A stretch of DNA of 40,650 nt. It comes from an uncultured Collinsella sp. (GTDB lineage Bacteria; Actinomycetota; Coriobacteriia; Coriobacteriales; Coriobacteriaceae). The notes beneath the pieces are model-generated. The model was not told where the DNA came from, did no database searches, and saw only the letters and a program-made list of their open reading frames with translations. The translations under genes and the position numbers were made by a program. Shown piece by piece: positions 30,982 to 39,568 of this stretch (positions are counted from its first letter, which is position 1; each line of letters begins with the position of its first letter). The stretch spans positions 1 through 40,650 of the forward strand of contig CAAENA010000064.1 of assembly GCA_900757205.1 (NCBI GenBank), given 5' to 3'.

Positions 30982-32630
30982 TGAAGGCGATCTGGCTTGC
31001 GTGCTGCGCGTGCGGCGATTACGGGCTGTTGCAGCGGGAAGTCGAGGGCCGTGATGTGGGTGCACAGGTGCTTCGCGTGGGTGACCTGGACGGGCTGGTT
31101 TCCATGGCGCGGGCGTTTCCGTCGCGCCGCGGGGCTGCCATCATCGCGGCGTCTCTGTTTGATACCGAAGATGTACGCAAGACTGTTGCGCGCCTGACGG
31201 CCGAAGGCCGCGTGAGTCGCGTGGTCGTGTTGATAGAAGCGCTCGATCCGTCGGATATCGAGGGGCTGTTTCGCGCGGGGGCGACCGAGGTCATCGCTGC
31301 ACACAGTATATGCGGCAACGGGCGCGCGGGCGAGGGAGCGGTTGATTCCGATCGGAGCATGACGATTGAGCCCGATGCTTTTGTTGATAGGGAACCCGGG
31401 GCGCCTCGCGCTACAAGAGGCCCGCGTGTTGATGATTATGGAAAAGCGGAAGCCGAGCATGGTCGGCGCCCCCGGAACCCCCTTGTATACGATGACGCTG
31501 GAGGGCCGGCGCAGCATGCTGGCGATTCCCCGGCTGTAGATATGGGATACGTGCACGGCGTGAATCTGGCGGATGAACTCGATGAAGTTGAGGGCTTTGC
31601 CGGGTGCGGCGAGTTGTCGCTGATGCAGCATGAGCAGATTGTACAGAACGAGCCTGCCTCGCAGACCGAACAAGCTGCCATGCCGGCTTGGACGCAGCGT
31701 GTGGTTGCGGCGGGGGAGACGGGTGCGCTGCCACCGACGCCCGCCCCGCCGCCTCCGATGCCGCCGGCAGACGCTGCCGCTCCGCCGCATCGAGCTCCGG
31801 TCATCTGCGCTATTTCGGGTTCGGGCGGTTGCGGCAAGTCGACGATCGTTGCCGCCATGGCACACACATCGTCGCTGTTGGGCTTGCGTGCCGCCGTGCT
31901 CGACCTGGACCTGATGTTTGGAAACCTTTACGACTTGTTAGGCGTCGATGCTCCGCGCGATATGGCGGCACTTATCGAGCCGTCGGCGGCGGGCACGCTC
32001 ACCGAGCCGGATATCGTAGCCACATCGATGCGCGTGGCGCCGGGCGTTACGCTCTGGGGTCCCGTCGCGGCGCCCGAGCAAGCCGAGCTCATGGCGCGTC
32101 CGGTGGAGCTACTGCTTGATGTTCTGCGTCGCGAATCCGACGTGGTCTTTATCGATACCTCGGTCTTTTGGGGCGACGCCGTGGCGGCTGCGGTGGCGGC
32201 GAGCGACCGTTGCCTGGTCGTTGGCGATGCGGCGGTGTCGTCCGCGACATCGGCGTCGCGCGTCATCGAACTGGCAAGTCGAGTAGGTGTGCCGCGCACG
32301 CGCATGAGCGCCGTGTTCAACCGGTTCGGTGCGCGCGGGGCAGACGAGGACGTCGCCATGCGCTTTGAGATTGCCTGTGCGTTGAGCTCCAAGATTCGTA
32401 TCGCCGATGGCGGGCAGGATCTCGCCGCGCTCATGGCGTTTGGGCGCGCTGACGAGGCGGTGGGGCAGACCAGCGCTTTTGCGACTAGCATGCGCGAGGC
32501 CACGCGCGAGATGCTCGTGGAACTGGGGTGCGCCGTCGGCCCTTGGAGCGATATGGTCGCCGACCGTGCAACGCGTACCGAACGCCCGCGTATCCGCCTT
32601 CCCTGGTCGCGCGAGGGTGATCAGCGATGA
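30981..32630 (+). CDS. TadZ/CpaE-like ParA-family ATPase
   Basis: A 549-aa cytoplasmic protein thought to place the Tad machine at its cell-envelope site. An N-terminal receiver-like domain (about 1-115) is followed by a long acidic, Pro/Ala-rich linker (about 116-270). The MinD/ParA-type ATPase holds a P-loop ISGSGGCGKSTIV near residues 278-290 (Lys286). The Walker A loop has SGGCGKST where ParA/MinD have KGGxGKT, so the signature lysine is missing, as in several TadZ proteins. A Walker B-like VVFIDTSVFWGD follows near 390. GTG 30978 is an equally possible start. ATGA overlap couples it to tadA. Confidence 0.85.
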   Translation: MKAIWLACCACGDYGLLQREVEGRDVGAQVLRVGDLDGLVSMARAFPSRRGAAIIAASLFDTEDVRKTVARLTAEGRVSRVVVLIEALDPSDIEGLFRAGATEVIAAHSICGNGRAGEGAVDSDRSMTIEPDAFVDREPGAPRATRGPRVDDYGKAEAEHGRRPRNPLVYDDAGGPAQHAGDSPAVDMGYVHGVNLADELDEVEGFAGCGELSLMQHEQIVQNEPASQTEQAAMPAWTQRVVAAGETGALPPTPAPPPPMPPADAAAPPHRAPVICAISGSGGCGKSTIVAAMAHTSSLLGLRAAVLDLDLMFGNLYDLLGVDAPRDMAALIEPSAAGTLTEPDIVATSMRVAPGVTLWGPVAAPEQAELMARPVELLLDVLRRESDVVFIDTSVFWGDAVAAAVAASDRCLVVGDAAVSSATSASRVIELASRVGVPRTRMSAVFNRFGARGADEDVAMRFEIACALSSKIRIADGGQDLAALMAFGRADEAVGQTSAFATSMREATREMLVELGCAVGPWSDMVADRATRTERPRIRLPWSREGDQR

Positions 32631-33955
32631 GCCTGCAAACGAGGATTAAGGCTGCCGGCGCTGCAGCGGCGGCAGCGCCTGTAGATGCGGGGCGTCGCCG
32701 CGCGGTGAAACGACGCACCAAGCGCGCCGTGATGGACCGCATGGGTTACGACGAAGTGGCGCGTATCAGCGCCTATATCGACCCGGCACTTGCCCGCTCG
32801 GAATTGCGTCCTGCGGTGGAGGCGGCGCTCAATGTTGAGGAGCCGACCGATCTCGCGACGCCCGAGCGCGAAACCATCATCGACGAGATTTTGGATGACG
32901 TGGTGGGCTTGGGGCCGTTGCAGCCGCTCATCGAGGACGACACCGTTACCGAGATCATGATCAACGGCTGCCGCTCGGCTTTCTTTGAATGCGGCGGCGT
33001 CTTGTACCCCATCGAGCATGCGTTTGAGGATGATGAACAGATCCGTGTGCTTATCGACCGCATCATCTCGCCACTTGGCCGCCGTATCGACGAGCGCAGC
33101 CCCATCGTCAACGCCCGCCTCAAAACGGGCTATCGCGTCAACGCGGTGATTCCGCCTGTGGCGATTGACGGACCGATTCTCACCATCCGAAAGTTCTCGG
33201 ACCGTATCTGCTCGCTGGACGAGCTTGTGGGGCTGGGGTCGCTGCCGCTTTGGTATGCGCAGCTGCTGTCGTGCGCGGTGTCGCTGCGACAGGACCTGGC
33301 GGTTGCGGGAGGCACGGGATCTGGTAAGACCACCCTGCTCAACGCGTTGTCATGTGAGATTTCCACCGGCGAGCGCATCGTGACGATCGAGGACTCTGCC
33401 GAGCTCAAGTTTGCGCATCATCCGCACGTGGTGCGCCTAGAGGCGCGCGAGGCTTCAATTGAGGGTGAAGGCGCGGTGACGATCCGCGACCTGGTAACTA
33501 ATGCCCTGCGCATGCGCCCCGACCGCATCGTGGTGGGCGAGGTGCGCGGTGCCGAGTGCTGCGACATGTTGCAGGCCATGAACACGGGCCACGACGGGTC
33601 GCTCACCACACTTCATGCGGGTTCAGAACAGGAGACCGTGGTGCGTCTGACGTTGCTTGCACGTTATGGCATCGACCTGCCGAGTGAGCTCATCGAGGAG
33701 CAGATTGCCATGGCGCTCGACGGTATCGTGATGTCCGAGCGCCACGCCGATGGCAGGCGCTTCGTCTCCTCGTATTCGGGGGTGCGACGCGCCGCATCGG
33801 GCGGCGTAGAGCTCGAGCGCTATGTGACGTTCGATGCCGCCGAGCGCACCTGGACGCTTGACCGCGAGCCGCCGTTTATCGCAGAAGGCCTGCGGTCGGG
33901 GACGCTCACACAAGAGGAGGTGGACGAATGGAGATCGCTGTGCCCCTCGTCGTAG
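32627..33955 (+). CDS. tadA: Tad pilus secretion ATPase TadA/CpaF
   Basis: A 442-aa hexameric secretion ATPase that powers Flp pilus assembly. After a basic Ala-rich tail comes the N-terminal domain (DEILDDVVGLGPLQPLIEDDTVTEIMING). Walker A GGTGSGKTTLLN ends at Lys234 in the usual place, followed by the Asp box EDSAELKF. Walker B lies in RMRPDRIVVGEVRGAE near 300, and the His box in NTGHDGSLTTLHAGS near 320. Start ATG overlaps the tadZ stop by four bases, and tadB begins inside the last 28 bases. Confidence 0.95.
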   Translation: MSLQTRIKAAGAAAAAAPVDAGRRRAVKRRTKRAVMDRMGYDEVARISAYIDPALARSELRPAVEAALNVEEPTDLATPERETIIDEILDDVVGLGPLQPLIEDDTVTEIMINGCRSAFFECGGVLYPIEHAFEDDEQIRVLIDRIISPLGRRIDERSPIVNARLKTGYRVNAVIPPVAIDGPILTIRKFSDRICSLDELVGLGSLPLWYAQLLSCAVSLRQDLAVAGGTGSGKTTLLNALSCEISTGERIVTIEDSAELKFAHHPHVVRLEAREASIEGEGAVTIRDLVTNALRMRPDRIVVGEVRGAECCDMLQAMNTGHDGSLTTLHAGSEQETVVRLTLLARYGIDLPSELIEEQIAMALDGIVMSERHADGRRFVSSYSGVRRAASGGVELERYVTFDAAERTWTLDREPPFIAEGLRSGTLTQEEVDEWRSLCPSS

Positions 33956-34854
33956 GGGGCTTGGCAGGGCTTTCTGTCGCGACGGCGTGCGGGGCGGAAC
34001 CTCGTGTGCCGCAGGTACCGCCGGCGGAGCTGGCACGTCAGGCGCTCGAGACGGTGGCAGAGAAGCTGCCGCGTGAGCTGGTGGAAAACGATCTGCTGAA
34101 AAAGATCGCCCGTTCGTGGGCATCGCTGGCTCCGGCGCATCGCCTTGGCCTCGTGATCGAAGATGCTTCGGGATGTTTGGCGTTTCTGCTGCTATCGAGC
34201 GGTGTCTGCTGCGTTTTACTAACGATGGTGTCGTTATCGCCCCTCGGATTTGCCTTGGGACTTGTTGCTCCGTTTGCCGTTGGTGCCGCTCGGGATGGCT
34301 TTGAGAGCCGGCGCGAGCAACACGATGCAGAAGAGGCAATGCCCGAGGCGTTTACCGCACTTTCCATGTCGCTTGCCTCGGGACATTCGCTGGCCCAGGG
34401 CATGCGCTTTGTGGGCGCTCATGCGCAAGAGCCAGTGCATAACGAGTTTTTGCGGGTGGCGGCGGCGATCGATTGCGGCATCTCGGCGACCGACGCGCTC
34501 GATGACTTGCTCGTGCGTATCGACGCCCCCGGTCTTTCGCTTGTGACCTTGGCGCTTAAGGTGTCTCAGCGCACCGGCGCTCCGCTTGCCGACTTACTGT
34601 CCGAGGCGTCGAGCATGGTGGGGGAGCGCATTGAGCTCAAGCGCCGCCTGGATGTTAAGACGTCGCAGGCTCGCATGTCTGCGCATATGGTCGCGGCGAT
34701 GCCGGCGGGCATGTGCGCGGTGTTGGCGCTGCTTTCGGCAGATTTTCGTCGCGGTCTTGCGACGCCTGCCGGCGCGGGCGCTGTGGTGCTGGGTCTTGCC
34801 CTCAACGCCGTTGCCCTGGTGGTTATCCGGCGCATTATGCGGGTGGAGCTATGA
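33928..34854 (+). CDS. tadB: Tad pilus inner-membrane platform protein TadB
   Basis: A 308-aa type II secretion F (GspF)-domain protein that forms, with TadC, the membrane platform for pilin assembly. An N-terminal hydrophobic segment, a double hydrophobic stretch at about 75-115, and the F-domain (about 140-265: EAMPEAFTALSMSLASGHSLAQGMRFVG, then ALKVSQRTGAPLADLLSEASSMV) are visible, followed by two C-terminal helices. It starts within tadA and its stop overlaps the tadC ATG (ATGA). Confidence 0.88.
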   Translation: MEIAVPLVVGGLAGLSVATACGAEPRVPQVPPAELARQALETVAEKLPRELVENDLLKKIARSWASLAPAHRLGLVIEDASGCLAFLLLSSGVCCVLLTMVSLSPLGFALGLVAPFAVGAARDGFESRREQHDAEEAMPEAFTALSMSLASGHSLAQGMRFVGAHAQEPVHNEFLRVAAAIDCGISATDALDDLLVRIDAPGLSLVTLALKVSQRTGAPLADLLSEASSMVGERIELKRRLDVKTSQARMSAHMVAAMPAGMCAVLALLSADFRRGLATPAGAGAVVLGLALNAVALVVIRRIMRVEL

Positions 34855-35492
34855 GCGCCCCGGTTGCAGTTGCGGCTTGCCTGTGCGCCCTGAGCGTATT
34901 TGTCGCGACGGGGTTGGATCGGGCGGATGCACGCAAGGTCGCAGGGGCCTGCAAGCGCGAGGCGGTGCTGGTCGCTGCCGCGGGTCGCTCGGTGGTCGAT
35001 GCTCTGACCGCGCGAGTGAAGGGCGCGGTTGGAGCGGGCGGCCCGGCGCGAGTGTCGCTCGGCGAAGTGTCCGAGATGATCGATGTTGTGCGCTTGGGTC
35101 TTTCGGCCGGTCTTTCGTTTGATGCGGCGCTTGAGATTTTCTGCGCCAACCGCCGGTCAGTGCTGGCTCTTCGCCTTGAGCGCGCCTGCATGGCGTGGCA
35201 GGTGGGCGTGGGCACGCGTGAGGACGAGTTGTTGGCCGCCGCGCGCGACCTGGACGTGCGAGCGCTCGAGACCTTTGCCATCACGGTGGGGCAGGCGCTC
35301 GCCCTGGGTGCCCCACTTGCCGAGACGCTGGCCGCTCAAAGTCGCGAGATCCGTGCGGCTCATCGCGCCGCGGTCGAGCGCGAGATCGAGCGTGCGCCCG
35401 TCAAGCTGCTGATTCCCACCGGCACGCTCATCTTGCCGGCGTTGCTTCTGTCCATATTGGGCCCGCTGCTGGGAGCAGGCGGGATGATGTAG
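34851..35492 (+). CDS. tadC: Tad pilus inner-membrane platform protein TadC
   Basis: A 213-aa GspF-domain protein, partner of TadB. The F-domain spans about residues 65-170 (SEMIDVVRLGLSAGLSFDAALEIF, then FAITVGQALALGAPLAETLAAQSREIRAAHR). The C-terminal hydrophobic hairpin (PVKLLIPTGTLILPALLLSILGPLL) is typical. ATG 34851 is taken because it overlaps the tadB stop; longer frames upstream run inside tadB. It is slightly short for TadC, lacking part of the N-terminal helices. Confidence 0.85.
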   Translation: MSAPVAVAACLCALSVFVATGLDRADARKVAGACKREAVLVAAAGRSVVDALTARVKGAVGAGGPARVSLGEVSEMIDVVRLGLSAGLSFDAALEIFCANRRSVLALRLERACMAWQVGVGTREDELLAAARDLDVRALETFAITVGQALALGAPLAETLAAQSREIRAAHRAAVEREIERAPVKLLIPTGTLILPALLLSILGPLLGAGGMM

Positions 35493-35502
35493 GGAGGAAT
35501 AC

Positions 35503-35736
35503 ATGAACACGATGACTGACGCTGCTGGCAAGGTCCAGGGCTGGGCGTTTTGCCGGGCGGCACATGTTCGTCAGCGCGCCAAGGAACTATTGCAGGAGGA
35601 GAGTGCACAGGGTACCACCGAGTATGCCATCTTGGTCGGCGTGCTCGTGGTGATCGCGATTATCGCCATCGTCGCATTTAAGGGCAAGGTCCAAGATCTA
35701 TGGAACGCTATCAGCGAGGGCATCAACAGCCTGTAG
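35503..35736 (+). CDS. flp: Flp-type major pilin
   Basis: A 77-aa prepilin, the probable main subunit of the pilus. A hydrophilic leader of about 35 residues precedes AQGTTEY and a hydrophobic helix (AILVGVLVVIAIIAIVAF), then a short tail KGKVQDLWNAISEGINSL. The usual type IVb cleavage site is Gly followed four residues later by Glu-Tyr. Here the residue five before Glu40 is Ala35, with Gln36 at +1, and the glycine is at +2. The same layout occurs in the other pilin-like proteins of this operon. AGGGAGG lies before the ATG. Confidence 0.9.
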   Translation: MNTMTDAAGKVQGWAFCRAAHVRQRAKELLQEESAQGTTEYAILVGVLVVIAIIAIVAFKGKVQDLWNAISEGINSL

Positions 35737-36263
35737 AGGGCGAGCGTCCCATCGGGGTGCTGCTGGTGTTTGCTTGCCTGACCGTGGCGATAGCGGCGGT
35801 GCTTTGGGGGCTTAACGCCGCGCGGCAGCAGCGTCCTGGGACCGCCTCCGATTTGGGCTCAGATTCGGCGGTGGCGTCTCAAAAAGATGAGATGCGAGAT
35901 GCGGACGATTCGGATGTCGCTGTCACGGCGCAAACCTTTCTGCGGACGCTCGACAAGCGGTCTGGCACTGCGACGGATTCGCCTGAGGGCAACGCGATTG
36001 CGGTCCGGCTTGCATGGTCCGAGGACCGACCGATGACCGAAGCGGCGGCGGATATGCTGCGTGCCTATCGCGAGGTACCCACGGCGCAACTTGCTCTGAG
36101 CGGCTATCTCGACATCAAGGGAAACGTGTGGGGCGCCATCGTGCGCGACGAACGCGGCTGGGTCGATATGGTGACAATTGCCGCGGATGCTGGCGATGCT
36201 TCGTGTCGTCTGCGCGCCGTGCGCCTGAGCCCGCAGGCAACGGACTCAAAGGAGGGATCGTGA
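35700..36263 (+). CDS. Membrane-anchored protein of the Tad operon, unknown function
   Basis: I do not recognise this 187-aa protein. It has one N-terminal membrane helix (about residues 18-39: IGVLLVFACLTVAIAAVLWGL) and a soluble domain beginning after an acidic linker. In that domain VTAQTFLRTLDKRSG, NAIAVRLAWSEDRPMTEAAADMLRAYRE and AQLALSGYLDIKGNVWGAIV suggest an alpha/beta fold outside the membrane. The ATG lies 37 bp inside the flp gene; GTG 35757 inside the helix is too late to be convincing. Its position among pilins suggests a structural or assembly accessory. Confidence 0.6.
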   Translation: MERYQRGHQQPVEGERPIGVLLVFACLTVAIAAVLWGLNAARQQRPGTASDLGSDSAVASQKDEMRDADDSDVAVTAQTFLRTLDKRSGTATDSPEGNAIAVRLAWSEDRPMTEAAADMLRAYREVPTAQLALSGYLDIKGNVWGAIVRDERGWVDMVTIAADAGDASCRLRAVRLSPQATDSKEGS

Positions 36264-36264
36264 A

Positions 36265-36483
36265 ATGCATGATGTCCTGCGTGAGGAATCTGCCCAGGCG
36301 ACGGTCGAATACGCCATCGTCACGGTGGCGCTGTTATCGATCGTGCTGGCGATCGCGGGACTTTGGCCTGCCGGCACCGATGGGCGCTTGGCGGCGCTGG
36401 TTGAGCGGGCGGCATCCCATGGCGTTGCCTCGACGTCGGTTATCGACGCCGCTGCGGCCGCTAAGGACATCGCGTTGTATTGA
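36265..36483 (+). CDS. Small Flp/TadE-like pilin
   Basis: A 72-aa prepilin-like protein: short leader MHDVLREESA, processing motif AQATVEY with Glu15 at the predicted +5, and a hydrophobic helix AIVTVALLSIVLAIAGL. A soluble tail of about 40 residues follows. It resembles a minor pilin. The ATG follows GGAGGGATCGTGAA, a good site. The end overlaps the next pilin-like gene. Confidence 0.75.
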   Translation: MHDVLREESAQATVEYAIVTVALLSIVLAIAGLWPAGTDGRLAALVERAASHGVASTSVIDAAAAAKDIALY

Positions 36484-36955
36484 TGCCGCGCGCGAGGACC
36501 GGGCGCAGTCTACGGTCGAGGCCGCTTTTTTGCTGCCGACGTTTCTGACACTCATCCTTCTCGCGCTGCAACCGGTGTGCCTGCTCTATACGCGCGCGGT
36601 CATGGAGTCTGCCGCCGCCGAGACCGCGCGGCTCATGACCACGACGACGGCGGAGGACGACGATCTTAAGGAGTTCACCCGCCGCCGACTTGCCGCAGTG
36701 CCCAACGTTTCGATCTTTCATGCCGGCGGGCCGTTGTCGTGGGATATCGAGCTTGGCCGGGCCGGTGCGGGTGGCGTCTCGTCCGTGTCCGTTTCCGGCG
36801 AGGTCAAGCCGTTGCCTGTGATCGGTGCGTTTGCGCAGGCTATGGGTGGTACCGCCGAGGGCGGCTACGTTGAGCTCAAGGTCGATGTCTCGTATCAATC
36901 GCGTCCCGAATGGCTGGAGGGAGATTATGATTCGTGGATTGCTGCATGGGATTAG
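36419..36955 (+). CDS. TadE-like pseudopilin
   Basis: The TadE-like core runs AQSTVEAAFLLPTFLTLILLALQPVCLLYTRAVMESAAAETARLM, then an extracytoplasmic domain ending WIAAWD. This is a typical minor pseudopilin with Glu at +5 of the predicted cleavage site. The start is uncertain: ATG 36419 gives an Arg-rich leader overlapping the previous gene by 65 bp, and TTG 36425 or a rare ATT at 36479 next to the previous stop are alternatives. None has a strong ribosome binding site. Its last 29 bases overlap the TadG-like gene. Confidence 0.7.
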   Translation: MALPRRRLSTPLRPLRTSRCIDAAREDRAQSTVEAAFLLPTFLTLILLALQPVCLLYTRAVMESAAAETARLMTTTTAEDDDLKEFTRRRLAAVPNVSIFHAGGPLSWDIELGRAGAGGVSSVSVSGEVKPLPVIGAFAQAMGGTAEGGYVELKVDVSYQSRPEWLEGDYDSWIAAWD

Positions 36956-39092
36956 GCGCTGCCTGTTGCGGGTGACGCAAGGGTTTGCGGCCCGCCGTCG
37001 ACCAGGCGCTCTCCGCAAACGAGGCGGCTTTATGGGTCGAGCCGGTGTCGATCTGTTTATCGAAGACGGCGCCTATACCACGCTTTCTTCTGCCGTGGTC
37101 ATCCTAGTGGTGCTCACATTGTTGTTTTCGTCGACCGCGGCGATATGGAGCATGTCGCGTGCCGGGGATACTCAGGTGGCGGCTGATAGTGGCGCGCTGG
37201 CGGGTGCCAACGTAGTGTCGTCCTATCACACGGCTGCCACGGTGGTTGATGCGAGCATCTTGAGTCTGGGGCTGGCGGGGTTTGCCACGATCGGGACGGG
37301 CCTGGTCGCCATCCTCATCCCGGGTGCCGAGCCGGTTGCCGGCAATATGGTCGACACCGGGATTGAGATCATTAAAACGCGCAACAAGTTTGCCAAAAGC
37401 GCATCGGAAGGCTTACAGAAAATCGAGACGGCTCTGCCGTATCTGATCGCCGCGCGTGCCACGCAGGCGGTGTCGGCGCAGGATACCGATAGTGTGACCT
37501 ATACCGGTACGGCGCTTGCCGTGCCCAGGACATCCGAGTCTGACTTCGCTGCGCTCGAGGGGTCCGAGATCTCGACCGATGCCATTAAAGACACATCAGA
37601 TGATTTAGAGTGTGCGGCCGAGGAGCTGCGGAAGGCTTCTGGGGACACGGCGAAGGCTAAAGAGCGTGCTTGGCTGGCGGATTGTGGTGGGTCTGACAAG
37701 GGCTCGGTCGGCAGCTGTTCTTGCATGTGGGAGCGTGCGAAAAGCCTAACGGATCTCTCCGGTGTTCAAAATCCGCATTACTCATCGAGCGTTACGTGGG
37801 AGCCCCAAGTTGCCCTTGATCGCGCGAAGGACTACTACCATTGGCGTCTGACAAATGAGAAGCCCCACGGCTCGAGTGTCGAGATGAAGGCAGAGTCTGC
37901 GGCGCGTAAGGCGTTTTATACCTATGCGAGCGCGGAGGTCGATCGGGCGCATATAACCGAGAACGGAGACAGGGTTTCCTCCTATATTCCGCTGCTGCCG
38001 CGCAACTCTGATGAGGTTCGGGCGACGGAACTCTATACCGATGCGGTGTGGCCGACTAGCGTGAACGATGACAAGGCGTATCTGCATTACGGGACGACCT
38101 GCCCTAACTATAAGAAAGGGACGCCGAGCGGATTTGCTTCGGTTGCCGATTACGATGGACAGGATAAATGCAGCAAATGCCATTTTGGCGTTTTGTCGCT
38201 TGGTGCTGTTGCGGCGCCTTCAACCTCTATCGAAAACGGCTTCGAGTATCACTTTGACAAGTTTAAAGACGCCCTGGAGGACTACGTCGACTGTCGCAAC
38301 AAGGAGCTCGAGCTCGAGCGTCAGACCGAGGACGAAGCCGACCGTGCGGGCAATGCGTTCGATACCGCCATCAAAGAACTTTCCGGTGAGCGTCCGCGTA
38401 TCGCCCCACCTGGTCGCAACGGCGTAGTCGCCTTTGCAGTTTCGGGTGATATTACCAGCCCCGATCAACTTAACTCTTCGTTTAACGCGGCGGTTGAGCT
38501 TGGCAGTCGCGGTGCCATCTCTGCCGCGGTACTGGCGCCCGATGAGGCGACGGCGCAAAACAACGTGCTTTCGCGATTTTTCTCGACATTGAAGGAACGT
38601 TCGGGTGGCGTTGCCGGCGTACTCGATGGCGTCATGGATGTTTGGGGGCGGCTGCTTGTGGGATACGGAGACATCCAAGGTTCGGCCGACGAACTTATGG
38701 ACGAGATGATTAAGGGCCTAGGAGGGGGCAACGGCGCGTTGGGCTCCATTGCGTCGTGGCTTGGCGATACCGTTTCGGCGTCCGTGGCGGCGCTGGGCTT
38801 GGAGCCGTGCGACTTGCGCCTGCGAAAGCCGGTGCTGACCGACACCGCCAATGTCATCAAGAGCCCGGGGTCTGACATCACGGCTCTTTCTAATGCGCAG
38901 GACGAGCTACGAAGTATTCCGTTGGGCGTGACCGATCCCAAGGCGCTTTGCGAGGCGTTGGAATATCAAGTCGAACGCACCATTAGCGGTACGGTGTTCA
39001 CGCTTGCGGAGATTCCTCTGCCCGGCGGCGGCTCCATCCCGCTCACCGTCGATGTCGCCACGCTGGTTGGCGCTTTGGGCGGTGGGTCGTAA
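36927..39092 (+). CDS. Large TadG-like pilus-associated protein
   Basis: A 721-aa protein with a basic leader (GIRRCLLRVTQGFAARRRPGALRKRGG) and one N-terminal membrane helix (LSSAVVILVVLTLLFSSTAAIW, about 50-71). The signature MSRAGDTQVAADSGALAGANVVSSYH matches TadG/Flp-assembly proteins, where the segment after the helix resembles TadE/G VAxDAAALAGA. The remaining 620 residues are extracytoplasmic and mostly unrecognised, with about eight cysteines. One pair forms CSKCH (residues 415-419), formally a CxxCH motif, more likely disulfide or metal binding than a heme. GGAGGGAG precedes ATG 36927. The GC content of its central part is lower than that of its neighbours. Confidence 0.75.
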   Translation: MIRGLLHGIRRCLLRVTQGFAARRRPGALRKRGGFMGRAGVDLFIEDGAYTTLSSAVVILVVLTLLFSSTAAIWSMSRAGDTQVAADSGALAGANVVSSYHTAATVVDASILSLGLAGFATIGTGLVAILIPGAEPVAGNMVDTGIEIIKTRNKFAKSASEGLQKIETALPYLIAARATQAVSAQDTDSVTYTGTALAVPRTSESDFAALEGSEISTDAIKDTSDDLECAAEELRKASGDTAKAKERAWLADCGGSDKGSVGSCSCMWERAKSLTDLSGVQNPHYSSSVTWEPQVALDRAKDYYHWRLTNEKPHGSSVEMKAESAARKAFYTYASAEVDRAHITENGDRVSSYIPLLPRNSDEVRATELYTDAVWPTSVNDDKAYLHYGTTCPNYKKGTPSGFASVADYDGQDKCSKCHFGVLSLGAVAAPSTSIENGFEYHFDKFKDALEDYVDCRNKELELERQTEDEADRAGNAFDTAIKELSGERPRIAPPGRNGVVAFAVSGDITSPDQLNSSFNAAVELGSRGAISAAVLAPDEATAQNNVLSRFFSTLKERSGGVAGVLDGVMDVWGRLLVGYGDIQGSADELMDEMIKGLGGGNGALGSIASWLGDTVSASVAALGLEPCDLRLRKPVLTDTANVIKSPGSDITALSNAQDELRSIPLGVTDPKALCEALEYQVERTISGTVFTLAEIPLPGGGSIPLTVDVATLVGALGGGS

Positions 39093-39568
39093 TGAGTATC
39101 CGCATGCGTCTGCGCGAGGAGCGCGCCCAAGCGACGGTGGAGATGGCAGTGGTTACGCCCGTTTTGCTGGTGCTGGCACTCATCGTGTACAACGTCATGA
39201 TCTTTGCCAGCGCTGTCGCGCGCTTCGACCGCGTGGTGCCCGACATCGTGTTGGCGCACGCCGTGGCGTCGGAGGGGGAGGGCGACGAAAGCTCTGCCGA
39301 TGCCTCGGCGACGGTTCAGACTCAAATTCTGAATGCCATGGAAGGCTATGGCTTGCAGATCGAAGTGTCGAGCGAGCAAGGCGCGGAGGCATCGGATGGT
39401 GGCCTGCTCTCCCTATCCGGTACGTTTAGGACCTACACCTGCACCATGCACTATGAGCCGTGGCCGACTTCTCTCAGCATCGCTGGCGTTCCGCTGGGGG
39501 CGCCGACAACGTTGTCGCACGAGCGCGCGGTGACGGTCGATCCATGGCGTCCGGGGGTGGTCATGTGA
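39092..39568 (+). CDS. TadE-like pilin protein
   Basis: A 158-aa protein with leader MSIRMRLREERA, processing motif AQATVEM (Glu17 at predicted +5) and helix AVVTPVLLVLALIVYNVMIFA. An extracytoplasmic domain follows, with an acidic loop (EGEGDESSADAS). It is the fourth protein here with the A-Q-x-T-x-E site. It starts on the last base of the preceding stop (TAATG) and ends within the next gene's start (ATGTGA). Confidence 0.75.
   Translation: MSIRMRLREERAQATVEMAVVTPVLLVLALIVYNVMIFASAVARFDRVVPDIVLAHAVASEGEGDESSADASATVQTQILNAMEGYGLQIEVSSEQGAEASDGGLLSLSGTFRTYTCTMHYEPWPTSLSIAGVPLGAPTTLSHERAVTVDPWRPGVVM

Noticed and set aside
36483..36955. Start at ATG 36483 for the TadE-like gene
   Set aside because: That ATG is in a different frame and gives an Arg/Pro-rich product without the TadE signature.
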